Source: Flavobacteriales bacterium (lineage in GTDB: Bacteria > Bacteroidota > Bacteroidia > Flavobacteriales_G > Salibacteraceae). Taken from it: a stretch of 50,520 nt of DNA. Below, piece by piece: positions 8,787 through 18,152 of this stretch. The stretch covers positions 1-50,520 of the forward strand of contig JABMOM010000005.1 in NCBI GenBank assembly GCA_013204105.1. The letters are read 5' to 3'. The position numbers and the translations under genes were made by a program. The notes below the pieces were generated by a model that saw only the letters and a list, made by a program, of their open reading frames with translations, was not told where the DNA came from and made no database searches. How positions within the stretch are numbered: the first letter of the stretch is position 1; the number at the start of each line of letters is the position of its first letter.

Positions 8787-9884
8787 TTGAAACGCCTAGC
8801 CATCATATCGACCCTCATGCTTCTGTCAAGCCTAGCGCTTTTGAGTCTAACCGAAGACAATCCCACCTTCTTCTCACGCGAGGACGGAACCTTCGAAGCC
8901 TCAGGTCTGTGGTCAAACGATGGCTATGATGGTGAGGAGATATCTGAACATCCAGCGTGCGCAATGTCTGGAAAGTCATCGGTGAACATTCAGGATTCCG
9001 TGGTATCGCTATGCGACAAGATGATTTTAAGCGGGAATGCACAATTGATTGTGGCCAAGGGGGGTGAACTCCATCTGAAAGGCGGCATGGAATTGATCGG
9101 AAATGCCCAAGTGAACGTAGAGGAAGGAGGAAGCCTGATCATTGGTGGAAAACTTGAAATGACCGGTGGAGCTAAACTCAACCTATCAGGAAGTCTTAGC
9201 GTCAACGGAGATATCGAGGTGCTTGGGCAAGCATTCGCGTGTGGAAATGGTAACGCCTTGGTTGGCGGTCGAATTGCGGGAATAGGGTGGTGCTTGGACT
9301 TGAATGTACTACCCATTGAGATGATCAATATCGATGCGAATTTGCGAGCAGAAAAGATCCTTACGCTCGAATGGACCAGCTTGATCGAATCCGAAAAAGA
9401 CGTGTTCATTGTAGAGCGATCTGCGAATGGCATGAGTTTCGAAGAAATTGGCAGGCTAGAAGGTACCGCCGAAGCAGGAAGTTCTCCCCAATACACCCTC
9501 AAAGATGAAGGACTGACACCTGGCCACTATTACTACCGCATCACACAAGAAAATAGAAGTGGTGAAACAGAGGCCGTTGAAATGATAGCCGCTACCATCG
9601 CTCCAAACGAAGAAACCGGCATTTGTGAATTGGAAGTCGATCCTAATCCATGTGTTCCAGGATGCACCGTAACCTTGACGGATTGTCCCGGTTCAGCATT
9701 TAGGGCTTACGTGGTTGATGGAGCAGGGCGAATGATATCCGAGTTGGTTCCCATCAATACACGAGATAGGGACCGTACGATTCAATATTACCTCAACAAG
9801 AACAACTTTGCCATGCCAGGTGTGTACATCATCCGCGCAGAATCTGACGAGGTTGAGGTGTCCAAAAAACTCATCATCAATTGA
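8787..9884 (+). CDS. secreted protein with T9SS type A-like sorting domain
   Basis: A 365-residue exported protein. The TTG start is followed directly by a signal peptide (KRLAIISTLMLLSSLALLSL). The middle (about 60-165) is built of short Gly/Asn-rich strand repeats such as LSGNAQLIV, LIGNAQVNV and MTGGAKLNL, suggesting a small beta-solenoid. A fibronectin-like segment follows (about 175-270). The end (about 280-365) starts with a VDPNPC motif and finishes VYIIRAESDEVEVSKKLIIN, the usual shape of a T9SS C-terminal signal. It should reach the cell surface or be released. The following lipoprotein gene overlaps its stop by 4 nt (TTGA), so the two are probably coupled. The molecular role is not known. 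Confidence 0.85.
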   Translation: MKRLAIISTLMLLSSLALLSLTEDNPTFFSREDGTFEASGLWSNDGYDGEEISEHPACAMSGKSSVNIQDSVVSLCDKMILSGNAQLIVAKGGELHLKGGMELIGNAQVNVEEGGSLIIGGKLEMTGGAKLNLSGSLSVNGDIEVLGQAFACGNGNALVGGRIAGIGWCLDLNVLPIEMINIDANLRAEKILTLEWTSLIESEKDVFIVERSANGMSFEEIGRLEGTAEAGSSPQYTLKDEGLTPGHYYYRITQENRSGETEAVEMIAATIAPNEETGICELEVDPNPCVPGCTVTLTDCPGSAFRAYVVDGAGRMISELVPINTRDRDRTIQYYLNKNNFAMPGVYIIRAESDEVEVSKKLIIN

Positions 9885-10735
9885 GTCGGATCCTTTGCAC
9901 ATACCTGATCATTGCCGCAATGGTATTCGGGCTACTCGGTTGCGACGGGGAGAACCGAACAAACCAAACCGACAATAACACGAATGGGGCCTCCGAAGTG
10001 ATCGAAGCGAGGAATACAAGAACGGCCAGGGTTGTCACCCTTCCTACCCCGATGCAGATTCCTGCGCTGTTGAAGAACACCAAAGCCACCTATTCAGCCT
10101 CCAGTTTGCTACCCATCATTTCAGACGACAAATCCTACTACCAATCCGGCGTCTTGTTTGGCATGTATATGCTGGACCTAGCCTATTCAGGATCTTTTAC
10201 GCATCAGCAAGCAAGTCGGAACTATTTCAGGGTATGCAAGCGACTCGGCGACGACCTTGGCTTGGGCGTTAAAATTACGGAGAAGTACGTAGATCGTTTC
10301 GAACGGAACGTATCCCGACCCGACTCTCTCGGGAGGATCGTCTTAGAAATGTACGACGTGGGCCATAAAGTCTTGATCGATCAAAACAAAGAAGGCCTGG
10401 GCTTTCTTATGGTATTGGGTTGTTACATGGAGGGCATGAACCTGATTATGACCCAAGCACGCGATCACGATCTCATCTTGTTCGTCCACCTCCTGCACCA
10501 ACAGAAGAACTATGGCAACAACTTGTTGTCGATGCTAGACCAATACGAAATTCCCAGTGACATCCGTTCAGAATACGAGGCGTTTCTCCATGTAGTAAGC
10601 GCACTGAATGCCACAGACATTCCTAGCGTATATGAGTTAAAATCCGGCAAGAGAACCATCGCAGGCATGCAGGAAGAGAACTTGGATGTGATCAAAGAAA
10701 ACTTGGAGTCGTTCCGAAAATCAATCCTTATCTGA
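9881..10735 (+). CDS. lipoprotein of unknown function
   Basis: A 284-residue protein starting with TTG in the TTGA overlap with the preceding gene. The signal sequence ends in a lipobox (FGLLGC, Cys at 21), so it should be lipid-anchored. A Thr/Asn-rich linker (about 25-50) leads into an alpha-helical domain (about 60-284) with no recognisable catalytic motif. The overlap suggests co-translation with the T9SS cargo protein. The VOC gene starts 2 bp downstream. I do not recognise the family. Confidence 0.8.
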   Translation: MSRILCTYLIIAAMVFGLLGCDGENRTNQTDNNTNGASEVIEARNTRTARVVTLPTPMQIPALLKNTKATYSASSLLPIISDDKSYYQSGVLFGMYMLDLAYSGSFTHQQASRNYFRVCKRLGDDLGLGVKITEKYVDRFERNVSRPDSLGRIVLEMYDVGHKVLIDQNKEGLGFLMVLGCYMEGMNLIMTQARDHDLILFVHLLHQQKNYGNNLLSMLDQYEIPSDIRSEYEAFLHVVSALNATDIPSVYELKSGKRTIAGMQEENLDVIKENLESFRKSILI

Positions 10736-10737
10736 CC

Positions 10738-11130
10738 ATGAAAGGAAGAGTAACTGGAATCGGTGGAATTTTTTTCAAATCCAAAGATCCTGAGGCCATG
10801 AGAGCATGGTACGAAAAAGCCTTGCAAATTCCTATGGATCAATACGGCCATTCATTCGTTTGGCGCAGCGAGGAAGACCCAGAAGCACGCGGCATCACTC
10901 AGTGGAGCCCAATGGAAGAGAATACGGACTATTACGCACCCAGCGAACGTGAATTCATGATCAATTATCGTGTAGAGCAACTAGACGATTTATTGAAATC
11001 GCTCAAAGCACAAGGCATTGCTCAGGTAGGCTCCATCGAAGATTACGACTACGGGAGGTTTGCATGGATCATGGACCCAGAAGGCCGTAAAATTGAACTT
11101 TGGGAGCCAAAGGACGCAACCCTTCCATAG
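10738..11130 (+). CDS. VOC (glyoxalase/bleomycin-resistance fold) family protein
   Basis: A 130-residue single vicinal-oxygen-chelate domain. It starts VTGIGGIFFKSKDPEAMRAWY, the typical first beta-strand and helix, and ends AWIMDPEGRKIELWEP, where the Glu of IELWEP is a usual metal ligand. It is probably cytoplasmic. The substrate cannot be inferred, since members range from lyases and dioxygenases to antibiotic-binding proteins. It lies 2 bp after the lipoprotein gene, so it is likely in the same transcript. Confidence 0.88.
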   Translation: MKGRVTGIGGIFFKSKDPEAMRAWYEKALQIPMDQYGHSFVWRSEEDPEARGITQWSPMEENTDYYAPSEREFMINYRVEQLDDLLKSLKAQGIAQVGSIEDYDYGRFAWIMDPEGRKIELWEPKDATLP

Positions 11131-11163
11131 GCCCTTTCCATCGAGTTTCTTCATCTTCGCACT

Positions 11164-12264
11164 GTGAAGCCGAATCTTCTTATCATCAGTAATTATCGGG
11201 ACCCAATAGCCCCTATTCGACCAGAAGCGGAGATTATTCTGCGGCTCAAGAAAGAAGGCTACACCATCACGGTAATGACGCCCATGGACGGCTACTATCC
11301 AAAAAAACTCAAGGAGGCCGGGTGTACTATGATCGACCACCTTCCCTCAGGGAAATTCGAAAGGAAGACCATCGATCTCATCAAGCATGCGGTAGCTCAA
11401 GAAAGTATTGACATCATTCACGCCTTCAATAGCAAGGCCATCGCAAATGCGGCCTGGGCCGTATGGGGTAATAAAAAGGTGAAGCTGGTTAGCTACAGAG
11501 GCTACACGGGTAATATCCACTGGTACGATCCTACCAACTACATCTCCTTTCTCAATCCACGGATCAATTTCATGGTCTGTCTTGCGGAAAGTGTGCGCGA
11601 AATGTACTTGAAAAATGGTGTTGGTTCGGATCGAGCCATTACCATCAACAAGGGACATGATCCCGCTTGGTACGCGGATGTTCAGGCTGCGGATCTTTCC
11701 GAGTTTAATATTCCTGCGGATGCAATGGTCTGTGCCTTGGTAGCCAATTACCGCACCAAAATGAAAGGCATTCGATACATTGTGGAAGCCGCCTCTCAAT
11801 TACCCAAAGAGAGTAAAGTGCATTTCTTGATGATCGGAAAAGGCTTAAAAAGCGCAGAGATTGAACCCCTCTTGAAATCGAAGTCGGTAGAAAATCGCTT
11901 CACCTTTACCGGATTCAGAACAGATGCGCCGAACTTAGTCAAGGCTTCGGATGTCTCCATCTCTGCCTCCCTCTTTGGAGAGGCAACGCAAAAAGCCGTG
12001 ATTGAAGCCATGAACCTTGGCAGTCCTATGATCATCACTGATATCTCTGGAAACCGGGGTTTGGTGGAGGACGGAATTTCCGGATTCGTCGTAGCTCCGG
12101 CCGATGGGCCTGCGATTAAAAATGCATTGATTAAACTAGAAGGAGATGCCTCCCTACGGGCCCGAATGGGCGAAGAAGCAAGACGGCATATTGCGAAATT
12201 TCTTTCGATCGATCGTTCTGTTAAAGAGTATGCTCAGTTTTACGATCGTTTAGGCTCAGAATAG
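11164..12264 (+). CDS. glycosyltransferase family 4 (GT-B fold)
   Basis: A 366-residue glycosyltransferase beginning at GTG (KPNLLIISNYRDP). The N-terminal domain ends near 175. The C-terminal GT4 domain shows VANYRTKMKGIRYIVEAA, FTGFRTDAPNLVKASDVSIS and the donor-site segment GEATQKAVIEAMNLGSPMII followed by GNRGLVEDGISGFVV. It probably transfers a sugar from a nucleotide-sugar to a surface glycan or lipid. Acceptor and donor are unknown. Its last 9 bp overlap the end of the convergent small ORF at 12256-12525. Confidence 0.9.
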   Translation: MKPNLLIISNYRDPIAPIRPEAEIILRLKKEGYTITVMTPMDGYYPKKLKEAGCTMIDHLPSGKFERKTIDLIKHAVAQESIDIIHAFNSKAIANAAWAVWGNKKVKLVSYRGYTGNIHWYDPTNYISFLNPRINFMVCLAESVREMYLKNGVGSDRAITINKGHDPAWYADVQAADLSEFNIPADAMVCALVANYRTKMKGIRYIVEAASQLPKESKVHFLMIGKGLKSAEIEPLLKSKSVENRFTFTGFRTDAPNLVKASDVSISASLFGEATQKAVIEAMNLGSPMIITDISGNRGLVEDGISGFVVAPADGPAIKNALIKLEGDASLRARMGEEARRHIAKFLSIDRSVKEYAQFYDRLGSE

Positions 12265-12525
12265 GATGATGCGAATGGCTTTGTCAGCCAAGCCCAAGAC
12301 TTTAAGTAGGTAACCCCCTGGGGACAGTTGCCTAACATCCAACACCGTCATGTCGCCATGAATATCCATGGGAACCATGCAAATATTCCCATGCTTGTCT
12401 TCCAGCTGAATATCCGCTGGCGGAAACAGGCGCGAACGATCCTCAGATAGGACGAATACTTTTCTGCGCTTTTGATCGGCATATGCCATCGGCTGGGCAG
12501 TTCCTTGTAGCGTTCTTGCATGCAT
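12256..12525 (-). CDS. small protein resembling a lone T9SS C-terminal domain
   Basis: An 89-residue ORF from ATG at 12525. The last 45 residues (HGDMTVLDVRQLSPGGYLLK then AIRIILF) have the strand-turn-strand pattern of a T9SS type A sorting domain, in which an LxxGxYLLKV segment precedes a final basic strand. There is no signal peptide, so it cannot be exported as it stands. It may be the remnant of a larger cargo gene or a small independent protein. Its 3' end overlaps the glycosyltransferase gene by 9 bp. Confidence 0.5.
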   Translation of the reverse strand: MHARTLQGTAQPMAYADQKRRKVFVLSEDRSRLFPPADIQLEDKHGNICMVPMDIHGDMTVLDVRQLSPGGYLLKVLGLADKAIRIILF

Positions 12526-12603
12526 GGTGTTTGTATTAGAAGTTCTTTAGTCTGTCTATTTGTACGCTTACAGGACTGCACAAGTTTCATTTGTAGGTAA
12601 ATT

Positions 12604-12638
12604 CTTGATAAATCGATGTGATTCAATCTCTAATTTCG
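12604..12638 (+). promoter_or_regulatory. candidate promoter for the alkB-like gene
   Basis: CTTG (12604-12607, -33-like) and TAATTTCG (12631-12638, one mismatch to TAnnTTTG) are separated by 23 nt. They end 9 nt before the ATG at 12648. This position favours the ATG over the GTG at 12618, which would lie inside the promoter. Confidence 0.4.
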
Positions 12639-12647
12639 TCAAAGTAC

Positions 12648-13697
12648 ATGGCTCGGTTAAAATATTTTCTCGCATTCTCATTGCCCTTGGTCACGTTGCT
12701 CTCGGTGCACTTAGGCAACCTTTGGAGCTTCGGCACCCTGGTTCAAGCCTTTTTCTTGATCCCCTTGCTGGAATTGTTGCTTGCACCGGATAAAAGCGGT
12801 CCATCATCCTATGACGAAGAGAAAATGCTGAGTACGGACCGATTTTATGACTTTCTTCTTTACGCAATGGTGCCTATGCAATACGCGGGGCTTTCTTATT
12901 ATCTCTACCGGGTGTCAATGACTCCACTCGAAACCTACGAAGTAGTCGGAATGACCCTCAGTATAGGCGTTCAATGCGGCGCCGTTGGCATCAATGTGGC
13001 CCACGAGCTCGGGCATCGAAAATCTAAATTCGAAAGAACTTTGGCGAGGATGCTACTGCTCTCTTCGCTCTATATGCATTTCATAGTTGAGCACAACCGA
13101 GGCCATCACAAAAACGTGGGCACTCCCCTTGACCCTGCATCTGCGCGATTAAATGAACCGGTCTATACGTTTTGGATCCGCACGATCATCGGCTCGTTCC
13201 GATCCGCTTGGAATATTGAGCGGCGGCTCCTCGAGCGCTCTGGAAGCTCCCATTGGTCAATTCGTAACGAAATGGTACAAGTCGTACTCGTAGAATTTAC
13301 GCTCATCGCTGGGGTGTATTTAGTTTTTGGATTCCCGGGCTTATTTGGCTTTTTGTTGTCTTCTTTGATCGGGATTGTCCTCCTAGAGACTGTGAACTAC
13401 ATCGAACATTATGGACTCCGCAGAAAAGAGGTCTCAGAGGGGCGCTATGAGCGCGTTCAACCTTGGCACAGCTGGAACAGTGATTATCCCTTAGGTCGCA
13501 TCATGCTCTTTGAATTGACCAGGCACAGTGATCACCATTATAAGGCGAGTAAGAAATATCAAGTGCTTAACCATCTCGATCAAAGCCCCCAACTGCCTGC
13601 GGGCTATCCGGGTATGATGTTGTTGAGTCTTGTCCCTCCTCTATGGTTTCGGATCGTCAACCCAAGAGTGGAACAGATCAATCGACTACGACAATGA
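12648..13697 (+). CDS. alkB: AlkB-type alkane 1-monooxygenase (integral-membrane di-iron)
   Basis: An integral-membrane non-haem di-iron oxygenase of 349 residues, predicted to hydroxylate a terminal methyl group of alkanes or similar chains using rubredoxin as electron donor. The histidine boxes are all present: HELGHRKSKFE, EHNRGHHKNVG, the AlkB-diagnostic NYIEHYGLRR, and RHSDHHYKASKKYQ. Several hydrophobic helices lie before and between them. ATG at 12648 (MARLKYFLAF) is preferred to GTG at 12618. No rubredoxin gene or reductase is nearby. The 3' end overlaps the convergent lipoprotein gene by 20 bp. A fatty-acid desaturase is less likely because of NYIEHYGL. Confidence 0.88.
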   Translation: MARLKYFLAFSLPLVTLLSVHLGNLWSFGTLVQAFFLIPLLELLLAPDKSGPSSYDEEKMLSTDRFYDFLLYAMVPMQYAGLSYYLYRVSMTPLETYEVVGMTLSIGVQCGAVGINVAHELGHRKSKFERTLARMLLLSSLYMHFIVEHNRGHHKNVGTPLDPASARLNEPVYTFWIRTIIGSFRSAWNIERRLLERSGSSHWSIRNEMVQVVLVEFTLIAGVYLVFGFPGLFGFLLSSLIGIVLLETVNYIEHYGLRRKEVSEGRYERVQPWHSWNSDYPLGRIMLFELTRHSDHHYKASKKYQVLNHLDQSPQLPAGYPGMMLLSLVPPLWFRIVNPRVEQINRLRQ

Positions 13698-14538
13698 GGT
13701 ACTTTGAAATGCTCCAAAAAAGCTTTTGATCGTCGATGATGAGATCTCCTCCTATGGTTCGATAGCTTTCGTTGGGGTGTTCCGTTATAATCTTCGCTTT
13801 TGACCCGATCGACAACTTACTGACCTCGCGCAGATCATTGGCGTCAAAGGAAGTCTTGTCCATATCCGCGTTTACATCATCGGAACGCAGCAAACCACCC
13901 TTCTCCAACACCCCCGACTCTATAAGTTCGCGTTTAGTTCCGAGGGCGATATAAACCGTGTTCATGTTCTTCTGAAGCTCGGTCATCTTAGCTTCCATGC
14001 TGCTGATGTTGCCTTCCATGGCCTGCAGGTTCTCTTGCAAGACCATGCGCTCCACTTCCGCCTGCATGTATTCTTCAAACATGTCCTTAAAATCTGTTCC
14101 CAAGGTGCCGAGATCATGGTTTAAATGTGCCATGCGCAGGTTGTTCATTTCCATCTTCTCCTGCATGCTCTTCACTATTCCAAAGAGGTTAGCTGAGGTG
14201 GCGCTGCTCGTGCCGAGGTTATCTTCTAAGCGTGAGATGTAATTCTGGTTGAGTGCCATGATCGAGCGCATTTTTGTGACGTTCTCCCGAATGGCATCTT
14301 TATCTCGAATGCGTTCGTTCATCTGAACCATGATCTCTGATTCAACGACGCGCATTTCTTTCATGTTGGAATCAATGGCCTTGAACGTTAATCCAATCGC
14401 ATCAAGGATCGAATCACTGTGAGCGAGTTGACCTTTTACTTCTTCTAATTCGGCCTGTATCGGAGTGCAGTCCTCTCCTCCGCAGGATGAAAGGGCAGCG
14501 ATCAGGGTGAACGCAACAATCAGTCGGTGGGCTTTCAT
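13678..14538 (-). CDS. coiled-coil lipoprotein of unknown function
   Basis: A 286-residue lipoprotein with a signal sequence ending ALSSC (Cys at 19). Residues 25-200 are almost entirely heptad-like helix rich in Glu, Met, Leu and Asn, predicted to form a long coiled coil. A compact C-terminal part (about 205-286) starts YIALGTKRELIESGVLEKGG and contains SKAKIITEHPNESYRTIGG. I recall similar proteins with this tail from other Bacteroidota but cannot assign a role. It is divergent from the lipid kinase gene and overlaps the alkB-like 3' end. Confidence 0.8.
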   Translation of the reverse strand: MKAHRLIVAFTLIAALSSCGGEDCTPIQAELEEVKGQLAHSDSILDAIGLTFKAIDSNMKEMRVVESEIMVQMNERIRDKDAIRENVTKMRSIMALNQNYISRLEDNLGTSSATSANLFGIVKSMQEKMEMNNLRMAHLNHDLGTLGTDFKDMFEEYMQAEVERMVLQENLQAMEGNISSMEAKMTELQKNMNTVYIALGTKRELIESGVLEKGGLLRSDDVNADMDKTSFDANDLREVSKLSIGSKAKIITEHPNESYRTIGGDLIIDDQKLFWSISKYLIVVVD

Positions 14539-14627
14539 ACTTGCGATATTACTCCAAACCTGCGCAATTTCAAAGGGCTAGCTCCCTTATAGGTGTTGGA
14601 ATCACTTTTTTACCTAAGCTTGAAAGC

Positions 14628-15521
14628 TTGAAGATACTAGCCATCATACACGGCAGAGCGCCCATGAAAGACCCTACGATCGCACTGTTGGAAGGATGGG
14701 CTTCAGATCATGATGAAATCCAACTTGAGACCTATGAGACCCAGGGTCGTCTGGATGCGTTGCATCGATCCAAGGAAAGTGCTGAATTCAACGCAGTGCT
14801 CAGCTGCGGGGGAGATGGAACTAACAATGAAGTCCTGAATGGCTTGATGAGTATCCAGCAATCAGAGAGGCCGACGCTAGCAATTCTTCCCTTAGGCTCT
14901 GGTAACGACTTCGCGCGAATTTTACCCCAAAGAAGCCCGATTGAAGTGCTTTCAGCGCTCGAAAAGAATCAACCTACTTCCATCGACGTGCTTAGGGTCC
15001 GAACACAGAACAAGCAATGGTATGCGCTCAACATGATCACGTGTGGAATTGGCGCAGAGATCGCCGCTACCGTTAACAGGCGGAAGTTTTCTTTGCCTCC
15101 AGCTTTCAATTACTACGTTGGTATTATTCAGTGGCTGTTGAAATTCAAAGCTCCCGTGCTGGAGATTATCTCCGATGCTGGCACAAGTAAATCACGGACC
15201 TTTCTAGGCGCATTTGGCAATGGCACTTACGCGGGTAACGGCCTCGGCCTTAACCCACAATCTTCTATCGATGACGGCCTGATGGGAGTCTCCATAGTCG
15301 GAAATGTAGGTGTGTACGATTTTCTCCGGTACCAGTCTATCCTTAAAAAGGCCCAGAAAGTAAAAGATGCGCGCCTGACCTACAGCACCTCCACTTCCAC
15401 CACAATTCGTATCAAGGAAGGCACCTGTGCCTTTGAGACAGATGGCGAAGTGCTCGATCGCCTCGAAGCCGGAGACGAGGCGGTCATCGACCTGCTCCCT
15501 GGCGCCCTGCAGTTGATCTGA
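14628..15521 (+). CDS. diacylglycerol kinase-family lipid kinase (YegS/DgkB-like)
   Basis: A cytoplasmic or membrane-associated lipid kinase of 297 residues. The nucleotide-binding DAGK motif is SCGGDGTNNEVLNGL, followed by LAILPLGSGNDFAR; the C-terminal half contains NGTYAGNGLGLNP and a final CAFETDGEVLD strand, all standard for the family. The TTG at 14628 (KILAIIHGRA) is chosen because family members begin at this strand; another TTG at 14541 would add 29 residues that look non-coding. It may phosphorylate diacylglycerol or a sphingoid base. It is divergent from the coiled-coil lipoprotein and convergent with the TonB receptor, the two stops touching at 15521/15522. Confidence 0.9.
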   Translation: MKILAIIHGRAPMKDPTIALLEGWASDHDEIQLETYETQGRLDALHRSKESAEFNAVLSCGGDGTNNEVLNGLMSIQQSERPTLAILPLGSGNDFARILPQRSPIEVLSALEKNQPTSIDVLRVRTQNKQWYALNMITCGIGAEIAATVNRRKFSLPPAFNYYVGIIQWLLKFKAPVLEIISDAGTSKSRTFLGAFGNGTYAGNGLGLNPQSSIDDGLMGVSIVGNVGVYDFLRYQSILKKAQKVKDARLTYSTSTSTTIRIKEGTCAFETDGEVLDRLEAGDEAVIDLLPGALQLI

Positions 15522-17735
15522 TCACTGCTTGGACTTCAGACGAAAGCCAACGTACGTCATCCTGCCAAAGATGGGTCCCCAGATGAATGAGCTATCGAAA
15601 TAGCCCCCAAATGGGTCATTACTTGCTACGATCGGGTTTGGTTGCTTGACGTTGGTGATGTTCTCCATACCCGCATAGACCGAAAAGCGATCTTTCCAAG
15701 ACTTCGATACTTGAGCGTTCATCAAGATCAAGTCGGGCGATTGCTTATCCAATTGATATTCCACCGGATTGCTCTCCGTATTCGGAATCCGCTTCGGCCC
15801 TTGCCATTGAACGGTGTAATCAAATGTCCAATCGTTCTTGGTTTCATACGACAAGTTCACAAAAGCTCGATGACGTGATATGTACGGCTTCGAAAGCAAG
15901 GTGCCGCTGTAGTCCGTCATCACGTCGTACCATCTATATGCGACACGCACATCAAGATTGCGAACGAGTTCGTAATCAAACTGTGCTTGAGCGCTTGTGG
16001 AATAGCTCCGTCCAACGAGGTCATAGATCCTCACTTTTCTGGGATCCTCCATGTCTACCACCGTCTGATTCTCAAATTCGGTGTGGTAAAAATCAATCGA
16101 CAGGGTGGCAGGACGGTAATCAATCCTCAAATTTTGGACAAAGTTCAATCCGAAATTCCAGGCAATTTCTTGGCGAAGGCCAAAACCCGGTATGCTGGGG
16201 TCTCCATCTATTTCCCAAGCACGAGATGTAGCGAGCAATGAAATGTTCTCAGCAATCACATTCGCCGTCCGCTGTCCACGTCCAGCCGAAGCTCTCACTA
16301 CAGAACCTTCCTTGATTTCGTAGCGCATGTGCAGGCGCGGCGTGACGAAAGCACCATAGTAATTGTGGTAATCAGTACGAATCCCAGCCACTGCGCTGAA
16401 TTTCGTGAAGTACGTAAAGGTGTACTCGAAGAATGCTCCTGGCACAACCTCTTCGCGGTTGTACTGGTTTGAATCTAGGCTTTCGGTGAACTTGTCGTAT
16501 TGAAAGCTCGCCCCCGTTCGGAATTTATGCGTTGAAGTTCCAAATATGGATTGGTATAATGTATTGACATAGCCACTTTGCTGTTGCGCTTTGTACTGTC
16601 GATTCCCAAAAAATCCATCGTAGTCGTGATGCACAAGCTTGGTTTGGATTCCCGCGCTTTTGTACTTGGCATTTGGAAATACGAATCCGCTTTTACCCCA
16701 TACCTCATACCTACGCGTGTTCCATCCGAGTTCGTAAGGGAACCCGATTTCTTGATCGATCTGGCCTCCACGTTTTTCTTCATCAATGGCGCGCATTCCC
16801 AATTGCCCTTCCCAGCCTTTGTTGTTCGTGAACTTCCAGCGATTCACCGCATTGACCATATGGCCCGTTGGGAAATCGAGGAATTCATCCCCGTTTCCAT
16901 TCACTTCGATGGGCCGAATGTTGCCGTGGAGCAAGACGCCTGTCGATACTTTGTCACTCAGCTTCTGAGAGGCGTTCAAGTTCAACTCGGTACGCCCGCC
17001 TTGATTTCCATATCCATTCAAAAACCACCGATTCATCTTCTCCGGCTTTTCCAATTCAACATTAATCTGCCCTGTGACGCTTTCAAATCCGCTTGCCACG
17101 GAACCTGAACCCTTGTTGAGTTGAATGCTCTCGATCCACGTTCCGGGAATGTAGGTAAGACCTTGTACAGAAGCGAGTCCTCGAATATCAGGGATCGCCT
17201 CCCTTGTGATCTGCGTATACTTTCCATCCAGTCCGAGCATTTGGATCTGCTTCGTTCCTGTTACCGCATCCGTGATCGCGACGTCAACGGACGGGTTCGT
17301 TTCGAAGCTCTCAGAGAGGTTGCAACACGCGGCTTTGTACAATTCGTCCTGACCGATCTGCTCGGTCTTGAGGGCGTCCATATAGGAGATCTCCGTAGAC
17401 TTTTCACGGTAGACTACTTCCACGGCATCCAAGACCTGTTCGTGCTTTAGAATGATCGTCAGCTTGTCAGGCTGCTCTACCTTAACGGTATCAGAGCTGT
17501 AACCCACGTAACTGAAGATCAGCCTACGCGTATCTGGATTCATCGGCAACTCAAAATAACCGGTAGTATCCGTACTTGTTCCTGATTGGGTTCCCAACCA
17601 GTAGACATTGGCAAACGGAATCGGACGAAACTTACCTGCTTTCGTCTCCTCGATCACAACACCGCTTATGTTCTTTTGAGCGAAGCCCAGTGATCCAAAA
17701 AGGATCAAGAGGCCCACCAAGAGGGAGCGTTTCAT
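15522..17735 (-). CDS. TonB-dependent outer-membrane receptor, probably metal-related
   Basis: A 737-residue outer-membrane transporter: signal peptide (MKRSLLVGLLILFGSLGFAQ), a carboxypeptidase-regulatory-like domain (about 22-95), a plug domain (about 100-235, with SVASGFESVTGQINVELEKP) and a 22-strand barrel ending in GRMTYVGFRLKSKQ with few terminal aromatic residues. ATG at 17735 is preferred to the TTG two codons upstream. The plug contains an AACCN segment, so two Cys lie near the N-terminal gate. The HMA-domain gene stops 2 bp upstream and the HYC_CC_PP gene precedes it, which points to a copper or other soft-metal substrate (inference from context only). Confidence 0.92.
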   Translation of the reverse strand: MKRSLLVGLLILFGSLGFAQKNISGVVIEETKAGKFRPIPFANVYWLGTQSGTSTDTTGYFELPMNPDTRRLIFSYVGYSSDTVKVEQPDKLTIILKHEQVLDAVEVVYREKSTEISYMDALKTEQIGQDELYKAACCNLSESFETNPSVDVAITDAVTGTKQIQMLGLDGKYTQITREAIPDIRGLASVQGLTYIPGTWIESIQLNKGSGSVASGFESVTGQINVELEKPEKMNRWFLNGYGNQGGRTELNLNASQKLSDKVSTGVLLHGNIRPIEVNGNGDEFLDFPTGHMVNAVNRWKFTNNKGWEGQLGMRAIDEEKRGGQIDQEIGFPYELGWNTRRYEVWGKSGFVFPNAKYKSAGIQTKLVHHDYDGFFGNRQYKAQQQSGYVNTLYQSIFGTSTHKFRTGASFQYDKFTESLDSNQYNREEVVPGAFFEYTFTYFTKFSAVAGIRTDYHNYYGAFVTPRLHMRYEIKEGSVVRASAGRGQRTANVIAENISLLATSRAWEIDGDPSIPGFGLRQEIAWNFGLNFVQNLRIDYRPATLSIDFYHTEFENQTVVDMEDPRKVRIYDLVGRSYSTSAQAQFDYELVRNLDVRVAYRWYDVMTDYSGTLLSKPYISRHRAFVNLSYETKNDWTFDYTVQWQGPKRIPNTESNPVEYQLDKQSPDLILMNAQVSKSWKDRFSVYAGMENITNVKQPNPIVASNDPFGGYFDSSFIWGPIFGRMTYVGFRLKSKQ

Positions 17736-17737
17736 GA

Positions 17738-18082
17738 TCAATGCTTGTGTCCTTCCTCGTACTTACAGCAATCTGGAAGCTTGGCGTACTGCTCTGCCTG
17801 AGCGTCGTGGTTCTCCGTGCTGTGGCCGGCCGTCAAAATGCGTCCTTCGATCTCCTCGAGGTTCGTCTTGTCTGAGCGGTATGCCAGAGAAAGCATATCT
17901 GTAGCCTTTTCCCAAGAAACGTATTTAACGCCTTTGCCATAGGCTGCCGATTCGATACGCTCTTTGCACATATTGCATATGCCTTTGACCAGGATGGTGT
18001 CTTCAACGACCTCTTTTTGTGCGTAGCCGGTCGATGCTGCTGCGATCCCTACTAGGATCAATGTTTTTTGAATGAATTTCAT
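17738..18082 (-). CDS. exported heavy-metal-associated (HMA) domain protein
   Basis: A 114-residue protein with a signal peptide (FIQKTLILVGIAAASTGYAQ) and a single HMA ferredoxin-like domain. The metal-binding motif is GICNMCKERIE with the CxxC pair. The C-terminal tail LPDCCKYEEGHKH adds two Cys and two His, and another His lies in AGHSTENHD. It is probably a periplasmic metallochaperone or metal sink for Cu+ or a similar ion. The TonB receptor start follows after 2 bp, so the two are translationally close. Confidence 0.88.
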   Translation of the reverse strand: MKFIQKTLILVGIAAASTGYAQKEVVEDTILVKGICNMCKERIESAAYGKGVKYVSWEKATDMLSLAYRSDKTNLEEIEGRILTAGHSTENHDAQAEQYAKLPDCCKYEEGHKH

Positions 18083-18152
18083 GCTGTTCGATGATAAATG
18101 AATGTATGTAAAATGTCTTCCGTCAAAAGGAACCTAGGCTCCTAGCGCGAAG

